Shown in pieces: positions 22,830-33,700 of a stretch of DNA of 64,000 bases; within the stretch, counting starts at the first letter, position 1; every line of letters begins with the position of its first letter. A program made the position numbers and the translations under genes. The DNA is taken from the NCBI RefSeq assembly GCF_965363235.1, contig NC_134845.1, positions 63,703,261-63,767,260 on the forward strand, read 5' to 3'. A model generated the notes under the pieces. It was not told where the DNA came from. It made no database searches and was given only the letters and a program-made list of their open reading frames with translations. The DNA comes from Mytilus galloprovincialis (taxonomy: Eukaryota; Mollusca; Bivalvia; Mytilida; Mytilidae).

Positions 22830-23915
22830 AGACTTTATAAAATCGGTTGCTGTACTTCCAAAGAATTGTCCTTTAGATTGACTAAAATTCTGTCCGCAGT
22901 TAAAGAGGGTCTTCAGATATACTGTGAAACTGTTTACTCGCGTAGTGGTATTAACCATATGTGGGTTCTTAAAAACTCTAAAGAACTTCTGGATAATTTT
23001 AAATCTCGGTCTTTTTCTGAAATTAGTTCTATCAAAACTTTTGATTTTTCAACCTTGTATACAACCATTCCCCATGTGAAATTGAAAAACCGTCTAAAAG
23101 AAATAATCCACATTGCTTTTCATCATAAAAATGGTAGCATACGCTATAAATTTATCACTTTTGGATACCATAAGGCATATTTTGTTAATAAAGAACAAAA
23201 GGGTAAAACATACTACACAGAGGAACAAGTGATCAGTATGCTGGAGTTTCTTATTGACAACATATTTGTTGAATTTGGAGGTAGACTTTTTCAACAAATT
23301 GTCGGCATTCCTATGGGAACGAACTGTGCGCCTCTCCTTGCCGACCTCTTCTTATTTTCATATGAATCGGAGTTCCTTCAGACACTTGTCAAAAACAAGA
23401 AGATCAAAGAAGCCAGGTTATTTAATTTCACTTTCAGATATATTGATGATGTTCTTTCCATTAACAATCCGAACTTTTCTGATTGGGTTCCATTAATATA
23501 CCCACCAGAACTAGAAATTAAAGAAACAACAGACACGGCTTCCTCCGCCTCATTTTTAGACTTATACCTCGAATTTGACATACACAGTCATCTCAGTACC
23601 AAAATCTATGACAAACGAGACGACTTTAATTTTGAAATTATCAATTTCCCCCACTTTAGTAGTAATATACATGTACCAACTTCACCTGCATGTGGAATAT
23701 ACATTTCCCAACTTATTCGATATTCAAGAGCTTGCAGCTCCTATTCAGACTTAGTAAAACGTCACCAGTGTCTGAGCAGAAAGTTGATGAACCAGGGGTA
23801 TGTCAAAGAACGTCTCGTCCTTTTTCTTAAAAAGTTCATCGGAAGGTACCAAGAACTTGTTGATAAATATTTCGTATCAACTTCACAAATAATACAAGAT
23901 GGTCTTGAAGTATAG
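22830..23915 (+). CDS. Reverse transcriptase of a Penelope-like or related retroelement, 5'-truncated
   Basis: An open frame of about 350-360 residues to a TAG at 23,913-23,915; the 349-residue count starts at a TTG at 22,866. An in-frame TGA near 22,816 caps it upstream, and homology seems to start at 'YKIGCCTSKELSF', so the N-terminal part is missing. RT landmarks: 'FDFSTLYTTIP' (Asp at about 60), 'GIPMGTNCAPLLADLFLFSYE' (about 147-167, without its last residue), 'RYIDDV' (about 191-196, catalytic DD) and 'YDKRDDFNF' in the C-terminal part. No endonuclease, RNase H or integrase domain is visible. I recall this RT type as widespread in invertebrates; placing it near Penelope-like elements is tentative. 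The frame is unbroken, which suggests a fairly young insertion. Confidence 0.75.
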   Translation, partial: RLYKIGCCTSKELSFRLTKILSAVKEGLQIYCETVYSRSGINHMWVLKNSKELLDNFKSRSFSEISSIKTFDFSTLYTTIPHVKLKNRLKEIIHIAFHHKNGSIRYKFITFGYHKAYFVNKEQKGKTYYTEEQVISMLEFLIDNIFVEFGGRLFQQIVGIPMGTNCAPLLADLFLFSYESEFLQTLVKNKKIKEARLFNFTFRYIDDVLSINNPNFSDWVPLIYPPELEIKETTDTASSASFLDLYLEFDIHSHLSTKIYDKRDDFNFEIINFPHFSSNIHVPTSPACGIYISQLIRYSRACSSYSDLVKRHQCLSRKLMNQGYVKERLVLFLKKFIGRYQELVDKYFVSTSQIIQDGLEV

Positions 23916-23985
23916 ATTTTGCGTACTGTCGTTGGTTATCATCTTAATAACGTGTTATAGTATTCTTTTATTTGTCTTTATTAAT

Positions 23986-24352
23986 ATTACTTTTACTGTT
24001 AAGTCAGTTTTTTGAGATATTCATTTGATGTGACTCTGTACTTATGTAAAACATCATAGTTTGAACGACAAAATTATTTCATTTATTAATATTACTTTGA
24101 CTTATGGATCTTGTCATACTTTGAATGACAACACTATTTTATACATTAATACTACTTTTTCTGTTAAGTCTGTTTTTTTTATGATATACATTTGACGTGA
24201 CTCTGTACTTATGCATCCCGTCATACTTTGAACCACACAATTATTTTATTTATTATTATTACTTTTACTGTTAAGTCTGTTGTTTGTTATATCTACTTTA
24301 CGTGACTCTGCATTTATGTATGCCGTCATACTTTCAACGACAAAATTATTTT
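23986..24352 (+). repeat. Tandem repeats behind the reverse transcriptase
   Basis: About four units, roughly 105 bases long, share 'actgttaagtctgtt', 'gtgactctgtacttatg', 'cgtcatactttgaacgacaa' and 'attattttatttatta'. The 'tgactctg' word falls at 24,031, 24,198 and 24,303, with one internally shortened unit between the first two. They start 70 bases after the RT stop, so they are probably the element's 3' tail. Confidence 0.7.
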
Positions 24353-24366
24353 ATGTCTACCTGTGC

Positions 24367-24953
24367 AAAGGAGTAGGTTCAGTAAGACCCCTTTTTGGCC
24401 CCAAAATATAGCAGTTTTAGAAAATTGTGAAAATGTAATCTTTAAGCTATATTTTGGAAAGTAAAATGCTTCTGCTACATAAACATGAGCTGTTTTAGAC
24501 AATAGAATGCACAAATACCGCTTTCTAGCATCATTAAGTCATGGTAAATTACTGAAATCTTCAAAAATTTTGCATTTTGGTTAATTTTTAGACGGTTTCC
24601 GTCTAAAATGAAAGTGGCCGCATTCGTGTTCATTCATAATATTGAAATGTAAGTTGTATTTGATGATAATACAAAAATTTATATATAAAGGTTGAGGATG
24701 AACACGGATGCGGCCACTTTCATTTTTGGCAAAAACCATCTGAAAAGTGACGTTTTTTAGCATATTTGATAGATTTTTCATATTTAAGCTTGAATCAGAG
24801 CGTTTTTAGTGACTAAATCAGTTAAAATCTTTCACATAAACTAATCGAATCAATTAAAATAGACACTTTAGTGTTTAAAAAGTGTCCAAAAACTTTCGTT
24901 AGATGAACCTGAAATTTGAGGCCAAAATCGGCCCTTACCGGACCTACTCCTTT
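24367..24953 (+). mobile_element. E-family MITE copy 1 with internal hairpin
   Basis: Inverted ends of about 24 bases: AAAGGAGTAGGTTCAGTAAG at the left, and the right end read inward starts AAAGGAGTAGGTCCGGTAAG. A second copy lies at 49,044-49,617 in the same orientation. Internally 'atgaaagtggccgcattcgt' (near 24,608) is mirrored by 'cggatgcggccactttcatt' (near 24,706). No coding capacity. No clear target-site duplication. Confidence 0.75.
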
Positions 24954-25184
24954 CAAACGCGCAATTTTACACCAGTACTGAAAACCTTCCATCCTTTACG
25001 GGTAGACTTTACATGGATAAATAAAATCGTATAAGATAAGCAAAATGAGGATGTTATATTTGATGTATGCCTTTTTGTGCTTCTTCGTTACATTTGTTGT
25101 TTTTATAGTGATTAAGATGATAACACAATGTTGACTGCTGTACCCCTATTTTTGACATTTTTACTCTTTGAGTATGTTGAACTT

Positions 25185-25450
25185 CGTTTTGTTCACGCAT
25201 CATTGACAATGTAATGGAATTTGATGCGACTGTCATACAAGTGAGAGGTTTAGCTAGCTATAAAACCAGGTTCAATCTACCATTTTCTACATTAGAAAAT
25301 GCCTGTACCAAGTCAGGAATATGACAGTTGTTATCCATTCGTTTGATGTGTTTGGACTTTTGATTTTGCCTTTTGATTTTGGACTTTCCTTTTTGAATTT
25401 TTCTCGGAGTTCAGTATTTTTGTGTTTTTTACTTTTTTTTCCAGAAGATT
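25185..25450 (-). repeat. Repeat family B copy
   Basis: A well-preserved inverse copy, from 'acgcatcattgacaatgtaa' through 'gcctgtaccaagtcaggaat' to 'gagttcagtatttttgtg'. Confidence 0.7.
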
Positions 25451-26190
25451 CCATACAACCTCAGAAACAGGACAGGGCGATTTTATAACATTTTCAGTTT
25501 ACTGTAATATGAAAAAAAGAAGATGCAGTACATGTCTGTTTGCCCGTAAGACAACTTGCTACCGAAGTCAAAGTTACGTAAAAGTTTTTAACTAAAGATA
25601 ACCGTTCAGTATCCGACTGATTATGCACAGATTAACAGTGCATACATATTGATTGATTATTAATTGATTAATGTCAAGTGTCATATATTTCATGCAAGTA
25701 AAGGCAATAATAATTTAGACTATCGTACTAAAACTCAAACTCACTTTCGATTCAGCTTTTTGTACTCATACTCCAAAATCAACCAATCAAAATGTTGGAT
25801 TTTATGTTTCGAGCATGATTTTTGTGCTCTGATCACAAAGCAAAGTTATGACTTCAACACCAGGATTTGATCTTTCGAGTACATATACTGTTCTCCGATT
25901 ACCGAGTAAAGATGTATGGACATAAGTCCAGGGCGGTACTACTTATAAATCATGTATATAGATCTCATGACAATCCAAATGAAAATCTTATTTTCATCTT
26001 TTCATTTCTTCCGTATTCCAATCTTTATGCTTACGTGCATTTACAATCCTCTACGATTTATTTCGAAAATCAAAATTATAATTCGTAAAGTATATTTAAT
26101 TAAAACATAATGATCCATCTTTTCTACTTATTCTATTTTTTGTGTTCTTAGCGAATTGATTAATTTAAATCGTCGTGATTTGTATCTAAG
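25451..26190. other. Intergenic, nothing recognised
   Basis: No supportable gene. Short open frames at 25,664-26,088 have no recognisable similarity. A small match to 14,574-14,630 ('tactgtaatatgaaaa...') lies near 25,500. Confidence 0.5.
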
Positions 26191-26404
26191 TATACTATTA
26201 AACGAGAAGACTTCATTTTGTGTGTCGCTTCTCTTCTTTCCACAATAAATTAATCAACACGCCTCTGTGTCTTATAGGTACAGTGCATAGTCGCATCTAT
26301 ACTATTAAACGAGAAGACCTCATTTTTTGTGTAGCTTCTCTTCTTTCCACAATAAATTAATCAACACGCCTCTGTGTCCTATAGGTACAGTGCATAGTCG
26401 CATT
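26191..26404 (+). repeat. Two tandem units of 107 bases
   Basis: Units 26,191-26,297 and 26,298-26,404 differ at only a few positions. Each starts 'tatactattaaacgagaaga' and contains 'aattaatcaacacgcctctg' and 'tacagtgcatagtcgcat'. Their similarity implies a recent duplication. Confidence 0.85.
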
Positions 26405-26474
26405 TGTCATCCATTCATATGATTATTCAGATTGAGTTATTTTGGGAGAAAAACGAGAAAAAAGGCATCCGAAT

Positions 26475-26642
26475 AGGCGGATCCAGGGGAGGGCCATTGG
26501 GAGCCCGGGCCCCCCCCCCCCCCCCTTTCGTGGGAAAAATTTGGTTGATTATATAGGGAATCATTGAAGCATGACTGGAGCGGCCCCCTCTTAGGTCAGT
26601 CAGCGGGCCCCCCCCTTAGGAAAAGTTCTGGATCCGCCACTG
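26475..26642. mobile_element. H-family short TIR element, copy 1
   Basis: Inverted ends GGCGGATCCAGG and CTGGATCCGCCACTG flank a core with C-rich homopolymer runs. A second copy is at 42,810-42,972. Elements with these ends are common in many invertebrates; no coding capacity. Confidence 0.7.
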
Positions 26643-27000
26643 ATCCGGATACTGTCCCGTCATTGGACGAAATTTTAAGTCAGATTAGACTTCCGGTTTG
26701 CGTTTTTCTATATACTTTGAACATACATATACTACGAATAAAGCGTTTTTTAATTCTATCTACTATCATTTTTAAGTTTACTATCCACGGCGGTTACAGA
26801 GTTTATTAAATGGAGAGGGTCTGTATACTATATCAATTGACCACCATGGATCGATTACTAAACTTAGAATTGAAAGTAAATACACATTATTTATATAGTA
26901 ATATACAGATAAGCGCTAAAATTATTCATGTGAACTTTTGATACCTTTTTTTGAAATTCTCCATTCATTAAATATTTTACAAAATTCATTGATTACAAAA

Positions 27001-27250
27001 AAAAAGATGTGGTATGATTGCCATGTTGAGACAACTCTCCACAAGAGACCAAAATGACACAGAAATTAACGACTATAGGTCACCGTACGGCCTCCAACAA
27101 CGAGCAAAGCCCATACCGCATACTCAGCTTTAAAAGGCCCCGAAATGACGATGTAATAAAATTCAAACGAGAAAACTAGCGGCCTTATTTATGTACAAAA
27201 AATGAACGAAAACAAATATGTAATACACAAACAAACGACAACCATGTTCA
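27001..27250 (+). repeat. Repeat family A copy
   Basis: A near-complete copy: 'gatgtggtatgattgccatg', 'gagacaactctccacaagag', 'ggtcaccgtacggcctccaa', ending near 'aacaaacgacaacc'. Confidence 0.75.
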
Positions 27251-27724
27251 TATTGAAATTGATAGAAAACCAAAAATTGGGAATTTTGGAAATGAAGGAG
27301 GAGGGATACAAAAAAAACATTTTCCTGTCCCCAGTAACCTATGACTTATGATAATTTTGCTGAAATTTTCCAGTCATTCAATATTTTACAAAATTCCTCT
27401 AACAACACTTTACATACTTTAAACTCCGCTCTGAATGCCCGCGATTTCGCGGGTGTGTTCTAGTGTATTTTAAAAGTAAACGAAAAATTTGAAAACAAGT
27501 TTAAACTTTTAAAAAAGGAATTAAATCTATTTATAAATAGTTTACTTTTAAATTTCACTAATACCCTTCTGGTCGACCGTTAAGTCATTAACAGATTAAG
27601 ATGTTGACCACTGTCCACTTAAAAAAAACACGTGATAAGATACAAGAGAACGACCATTAAATTTACCTGATACATTGACATCTATCCTAAAAATCAATAC
27701 TATTTTTATACGGATGTAAACACA

Positions 27725-27732
27725 TATAAATA
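27725..27732 (+). promoter_or_regulatory. Possible TATA box of the alpha-galactosidase gene
   Basis: TATAAATA lies 55 bases before the ATG at 27,780. That would place transcription start around 27,755 with a leader of about 25 bases. The position is plausible; there is no experimental support and the region is AT-rich. Confidence 0.4.
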
Positions 27733-27779
27733 CCTTTATTGTGATCTTTTACGTGTATTCATTTGTGTATTGTACAACA

Positions 27780-30700
27780 ATGATGTGGTCAGTCATCATA
27801 TTGTGTGTTTTGCTACCGTTTAGTATTGGTTTAGATAATGGTTTGGCCAGAACTCCACCCATGGGTTGGATGTCTTGGGAAAGGTTTAGATGCAACATCG
27901 ACTGTAAAAATGACCCACATAACTGCATCAGGTAAGGTTTTAGTCTAGTCATCAGGTGCATCTATCGATCTATTGACTAAATCATGTTTATCCCATAATG
28001 CATGTTAGAGACGGGGTCTCACACGCCGTATGCAAAGAGCTGTCTTAAGACACAAATTTGCACGTGACTGTATACTATTATACTTTGTCGACATATATGG
28101 GCGTTTTTCAATAAAAGCGTACATTTCAGACCTAAAAAAAATGGAAAATCAACTTGTCTAAAATTTAATTTCAAGATTTATTTTGAATACCTCTATAATA
28201 GACCTGTTTGTAAACAAAAAGTGCAATCTTAAATATTCTTTAAAATGATATTATTTTCATAATTTGTGTACTGTTTCGTAGGGGACTTTTGTCCCCTACG
28301 AAACTTCTTCTAAACACACATATTTTTTGCAATTTTAAATGTTTCCTATAGACATTCCAGTTTGTTTACTTTAAATACTAGAAAAATATCATTTTTTTTC
28401 TGAATTAAAAAATCAATTTTATCGATAAAGATTAGACAGTACTTCACATATGAAGGTTCAACTCATGTTACGTAGTGGACATTTTGATGCGTTTCGTAGT
28501 GGACAAAACCGTTTCGTAGTGGACAAAAAGTTTCGTAGTTGACATCAACCCTATTATATGTTAATAAAAACATAATAAAAATTACACGAAACTAACCCTT
28601 GTTATTTGTTTTGCACGAATATAATTGAAAAAAGATTAAAAAAAGACTCCATGGTAGTGGTAGTGTCCACTACGAAACGTTTTTCTCCCATACTTGTTTC
28701 GTAGGGGACCGTTTCGTAAGGGACGTATTCGCATGCTTTATTTTTTCACCACAATCCCTATATTGAAATAGTAACAAGACTGATTGTATTCATCAAAGCA
28801 TTTATCAAGCTGTACACTGATATTTTTTTCATAATTTTAAAACCAGATACTGAAGGAGATTTGACCCGTTTCGTAGGGGACATTATCAAAAATACGGTAT
28901 CATTCTGGTCCATTTGATGTGCTCAATTTTTCTTACCAACAATTTAATTGCCGTTATAAAAGCATCACTTCTTTTGTAAGACCCCAATGTTTATATCTCT
29001 TGCAAACAAAAATTACATTGATTTTATAAAACTGTTTATTGGCAAATTTTAATGACTTCGTTTCGTAGTGGACAATTTGTGAGGGACACACCTTCTGAAA
29101 TTAAAAAACCTATATTGAAAGCTGTTTATTAGAATATGTTGGCTCTGAACATACTTTTGAATTATTAAAGAACTTATGTAAAGTAAAAAAAACATTAATT
29201 TCTTAATTTTTTTACGATATTTTAGAGTATGAATGTTGAACAGGCGGTCTAGGGTCATGCCATTTTGGTTGTTTTGGACCATTCAGGAGTCAATATCTTA
29301 TCAATCCCTCTAAAAAAATAAACTGTTTCTTTGCTTAAAAATGTTAAATCGAATTCAATGTACTGACTGCACAAAAAATTACTTGCAAAGATCAAACACA
29401 TTTTTTTTAAAGTGGCTAGGACAAGAAAATACGTTTTTATTGAAAAACGCCCATATACTCTATGCTCTGAGTCTATGCTTCTTATTAACGCTAAAAATAG
29501 AAAATACAAACAGACAAGTAGTAGTACGAAAGACACAACATAGAAAACTATAGACTAAAAACACGAACCTCACCAAAAACTGGGGTTATCTCAGGTCCTT
29601 ATGGGCATCATTATAAATACTCATTACGTAAAAAGAGATAAATTTCTCCTATGCATCATGATCTTTTTCGGGCATTATGATAAACAGACATTCTCAGATT
29701 TGTACTTACAAATGTAGCGTCCTGTCTGTATTTTTGTTTGTATCGATTTAATGAGTGAAGATTTTTCAATTGACTTTATAGTTTGTTCTTATGTTGTGCT
29801 GTTACACCAATGTCACAGTTTAGGGGAGGGTTGAGTGCTCAAAAACATGTATAACCCCGCCACATTCTGTATGTATGAGAAAAATTAATGTAGTATGATT
29901 GCTATTGAGACAACTCTCCATAAGAAACCAAATGTCACAACTAAAGGTCTACGTATGATCTTCAACATGTGCCTGTCCCAAAATTGGGAGACTGTAGCTC
30001 AGTGGTTGTCGTGGTACTTTTTTTAATTGAATTGTTTCTTTTTTTGTCGGGGCCTGTTTTAGCTGACTTTGATCATGAGGTATTTGCTTTTCTCGTTGTT
30101 GAAGGTTGTATGGTTGCGTATAATTGCTTACATCCATCTCATGTGAACTTTAGTGGATAGTTGTCTTATTGGCAATCATACCACATCTCCTTACAGACTA
30201 AAATAAAAAAAAAACATAGGGAATTATTGTTTTAAGGCATAATTATGTAAAAGAAAATCTCCATTGGGCATCAGTAAGTACTCCGCACAGAAGAGTTATT
30301 TCAATATTCATGCGCGGTTGACAGAGGTACCCTTGGTGAGTTTGTGCTTTCATGGAATAACTCATATTTACAAACAGTTTCGCGCTATGTTAGTGGATAA
30401 AAAAAATGTCTTAAACTCTCTGTCAAATTATATTTTGAATAAAACGCATTTCTAGATCTTTATTTCCTAAAACATATATGTGAGGTTAAATTCCCGTATG
30501 TGTCAAACCAACGACTGTAAAGTGGTACTTGCTGATTCTGACCTAAAAATGCTACGTATGAGTAAAAATAAACACTACATGGTTGGCTCAGAGTCACGCT
30601 ATTGTTTCAGAGTAAGATGAAATTGGGAATGGAAATGGAGCATGTGTCAAAGAGATAACAACCCGACCACAGAGCAGACAACAGCTATCAATAAGATGAG

Positions 30701-33700
30701 TTGTGTGAGTTTGTGAGTTTGCACTATTAATCCGCGCGTCGTTCTTGTACGAATGTATAAAGAAGGGGAAACCAACAGCTCATAAATACGTTAATTTCCT
30801 TGCTTGGCAATGAGAAAACTACCATAAGAGTCCAAATGACATGGATTTATTATATATATGAGTCACCATATGGCCTTCACCAAGAACAAATATTCCGTAT
30901 AGTCAGCTATAAAAGCCCTCGACAAGATCAAATCAAAAACAAATCCAACAAAAAATATCATTTATGACCAAAACAAATAATTAAAAAACAAATGTGACAA
31001 ATTAAAAGAAACCTGGTAGACTCCTGACTTGAGATATTGACATATATTAACCTGTATTTTTAGCGCCAACCTGCTTATGCAAATGGCAGATAGAATGGCA
31101 GAAGATGGTTACTTGGAAGCGGGATATGAATATTTATCGGTCGACGACTGCTGGATGGCAAAAGAAAGAAGCCAAATGGGAACGCTTGTAACTGATCCCG
31201 AAAGGTTTCCGAATGGTATGAAAGCAGTTATTGATTACGTAAGTCAACCATACCGTGTTAATTCTGTTTTGATGATAAGCATAACTGAAGAAAAATAATA
31301 ACAAGTCTTTTGATTTTCACAAGAATGATGTCGTTATGTCACTTTTACTGGATGTTTGATAAGGGAGGAAGGGGTGATACAAAGATGGGATGTTATAGTG
31401 GTAAAAATTTATAATTGTGGAGAAAAAATGTCCCCATCTCATAATTTGTTTCTATCAATCCAAAACTAATGAATGCAGTATGTACTATGATAGTATAAAA
31501 AATTGTTTAATTTCAAAACATCCCTACATTTATCTTAACAATTAGATAGCTTTTTAATTGACAAGCGTATGGAATTAACACCTGTAATCTATACTGCAAT
31601 GAGTAAACAAATTACACACATAGCAAAGTCTAGGTTTTGCTACCGTTCCAATTGTAAAGACGCAGTATCTTGACTGAAAACACTGGACTATCTAACCGAA
31701 GAATATGTCTATCTTTCAATATATTATTTATTTATTATCTGTATCGTAGAAGGAGGTTAAATGTAATTGCAGATCATTTTTTATTCCGATTGTTGTTAAT
31801 CGTTATTGCTTTGTTTAAACCAGGTACACTCAAGAGGTCTGAAGTTTGGTATTTACGGAAGTGTTGGCAATAAGACATGCAAGGGTTACCCTGGAAACAA
31901 GTATCACATGGCTCGCGATGCTGCAACATATGCTGAATGGGGCGTTGATATGTTGAAATTTGATTGCTGTAACCCAGGGCCAAACTTTGTTACAGGTATA
32001 GCAATTTTTGATATCGAGTCTACAGGTACATATGTATAGCGACTTTTGATATTGAGACTACATGTATAGCGACTTTTTTATGTTATGGTTATACTCATAT
32101 GCGTACATGTACGTCCCTAAAATTACTTCTGTTCTCCAATTTCAGTTTATTTGTCGCAACTAAATATTTTGAAACTCATAAACATTGCTTATTACCACAA
32201 CACATATCAAGTTCGAATTTTAACCGTTTCTCAAGTAATGCCCCTTTATAACAGAATTTGCAAGTGGGGGCATCATATGTGTGCCATAAACATTCTCCGT
32301 TTATTTACATCTACAAATATCTACAAAAATAGACATTTATTTTGGGGAGTACACTATCGATTGAAAGGATACAAAATAATAAACCTTTTTTTTTGTATAA
32401 TGAAGAACATAATTGTTTTTTAATGAATCGATTACAGGTTTTGAACAGATGGGGATGCATCTCAACAAGACGGGACGACCAATATTGTATGATTGTGCTT
32501 TAGCTATCTGTATGGGACCAAAGGTGATTTTAATGTTTATTTTGATACGACCAAATAAGGAAATTCAACTTTCGTTAATTACGATGCGTATATTTTGGCG
32601 TCTGCTTAGATTTTCTTCATCAATGGAGTTGTCCTCTATAATATATTGATTACACATATCTACCAGAAAATATCTAAGATATGCGATCATCATCAAAATC
32701 TCCCATAACGAAACACATTATAATAACAACTGCATGCTGCGCCAATTTCAACAAATACATTTGTTTAATACGTTATTTGGGCAGCAATGCAATTAGATTA
32801 CTGACCTGGGATACACACACAAAGATGTGACAGAATTGAGCTACTTCTTTTTTTATACTCAGTCCTCCTCCTTTACACATACATGTAACTGTCAAGTCAT
32901 TTAAATAACGGTATTAAAGACGGTTTGGGTAGAGGATTACCGAATAAAGAATAATGACCAAAACATATAATGAATAGAGAAAAATGGACCAAAAAAAAGA
33001 AAGAGAAGAAAAAATGAGATACTTCGATTTACAGCATATTCCATTGAGTTTGTAGACAAAGGTAGTATCTTTAGTTAGCTTGCTTGCTAGCTGAACTGCG
33101 AAGTCATTATTAGGTTACATTTGTAGGTTAACTACCCTCTTTTAAGAGTAGACTAGTTCGACAGATAACCAATCTATCTGTATGTATGACCAGGCTACCT
33201 TGAAAGGAGGGTACTAGTATTTCTTACCCAATAATGACTTCACGGTTCAGCAAGCTAGCAAGCTAACCACAGATATTACTTTTTCCTACAAACTTAATGG
33301 AATCTGCTGTGAATAATAAAAATTAATGGTCAAACAGTATAAAGGAAACAGAAAAATGATCCACCCAATCCAGACCCTTGTAAAGGGTAACAAAATACAC
33401 AAAATTCAAGAGTCCGCTCCTTTCAGGTTGACTACAATTTAGTAAAAAAATATTGTAATATGTGGCGCAATTATGAAGACGTAGAAGACAACTGGAAATA
33501 TGTCTTTAACATCATTGAGTTTTATGGCAAAAACGACAAGAATTTCCTGGAAATTGCTGGGCCTGGTGGATGGAACGATGCAGATCAGGTTAGATTTGTT
33601 TACTAACATCAAGTATTTATATAGTATGATCAAGGCAAAAATATTACTATACAAATCATTGCACTCGCTGCGTAAGAAAAAACGAATAAACCACGAGATT

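Noticed and set aside
23986-24352. CRISPR-like array
   Set aside because: Units are about 105 bases, diverged and contiguous without unique spacers, in a eukaryotic setting behind a retroelement.
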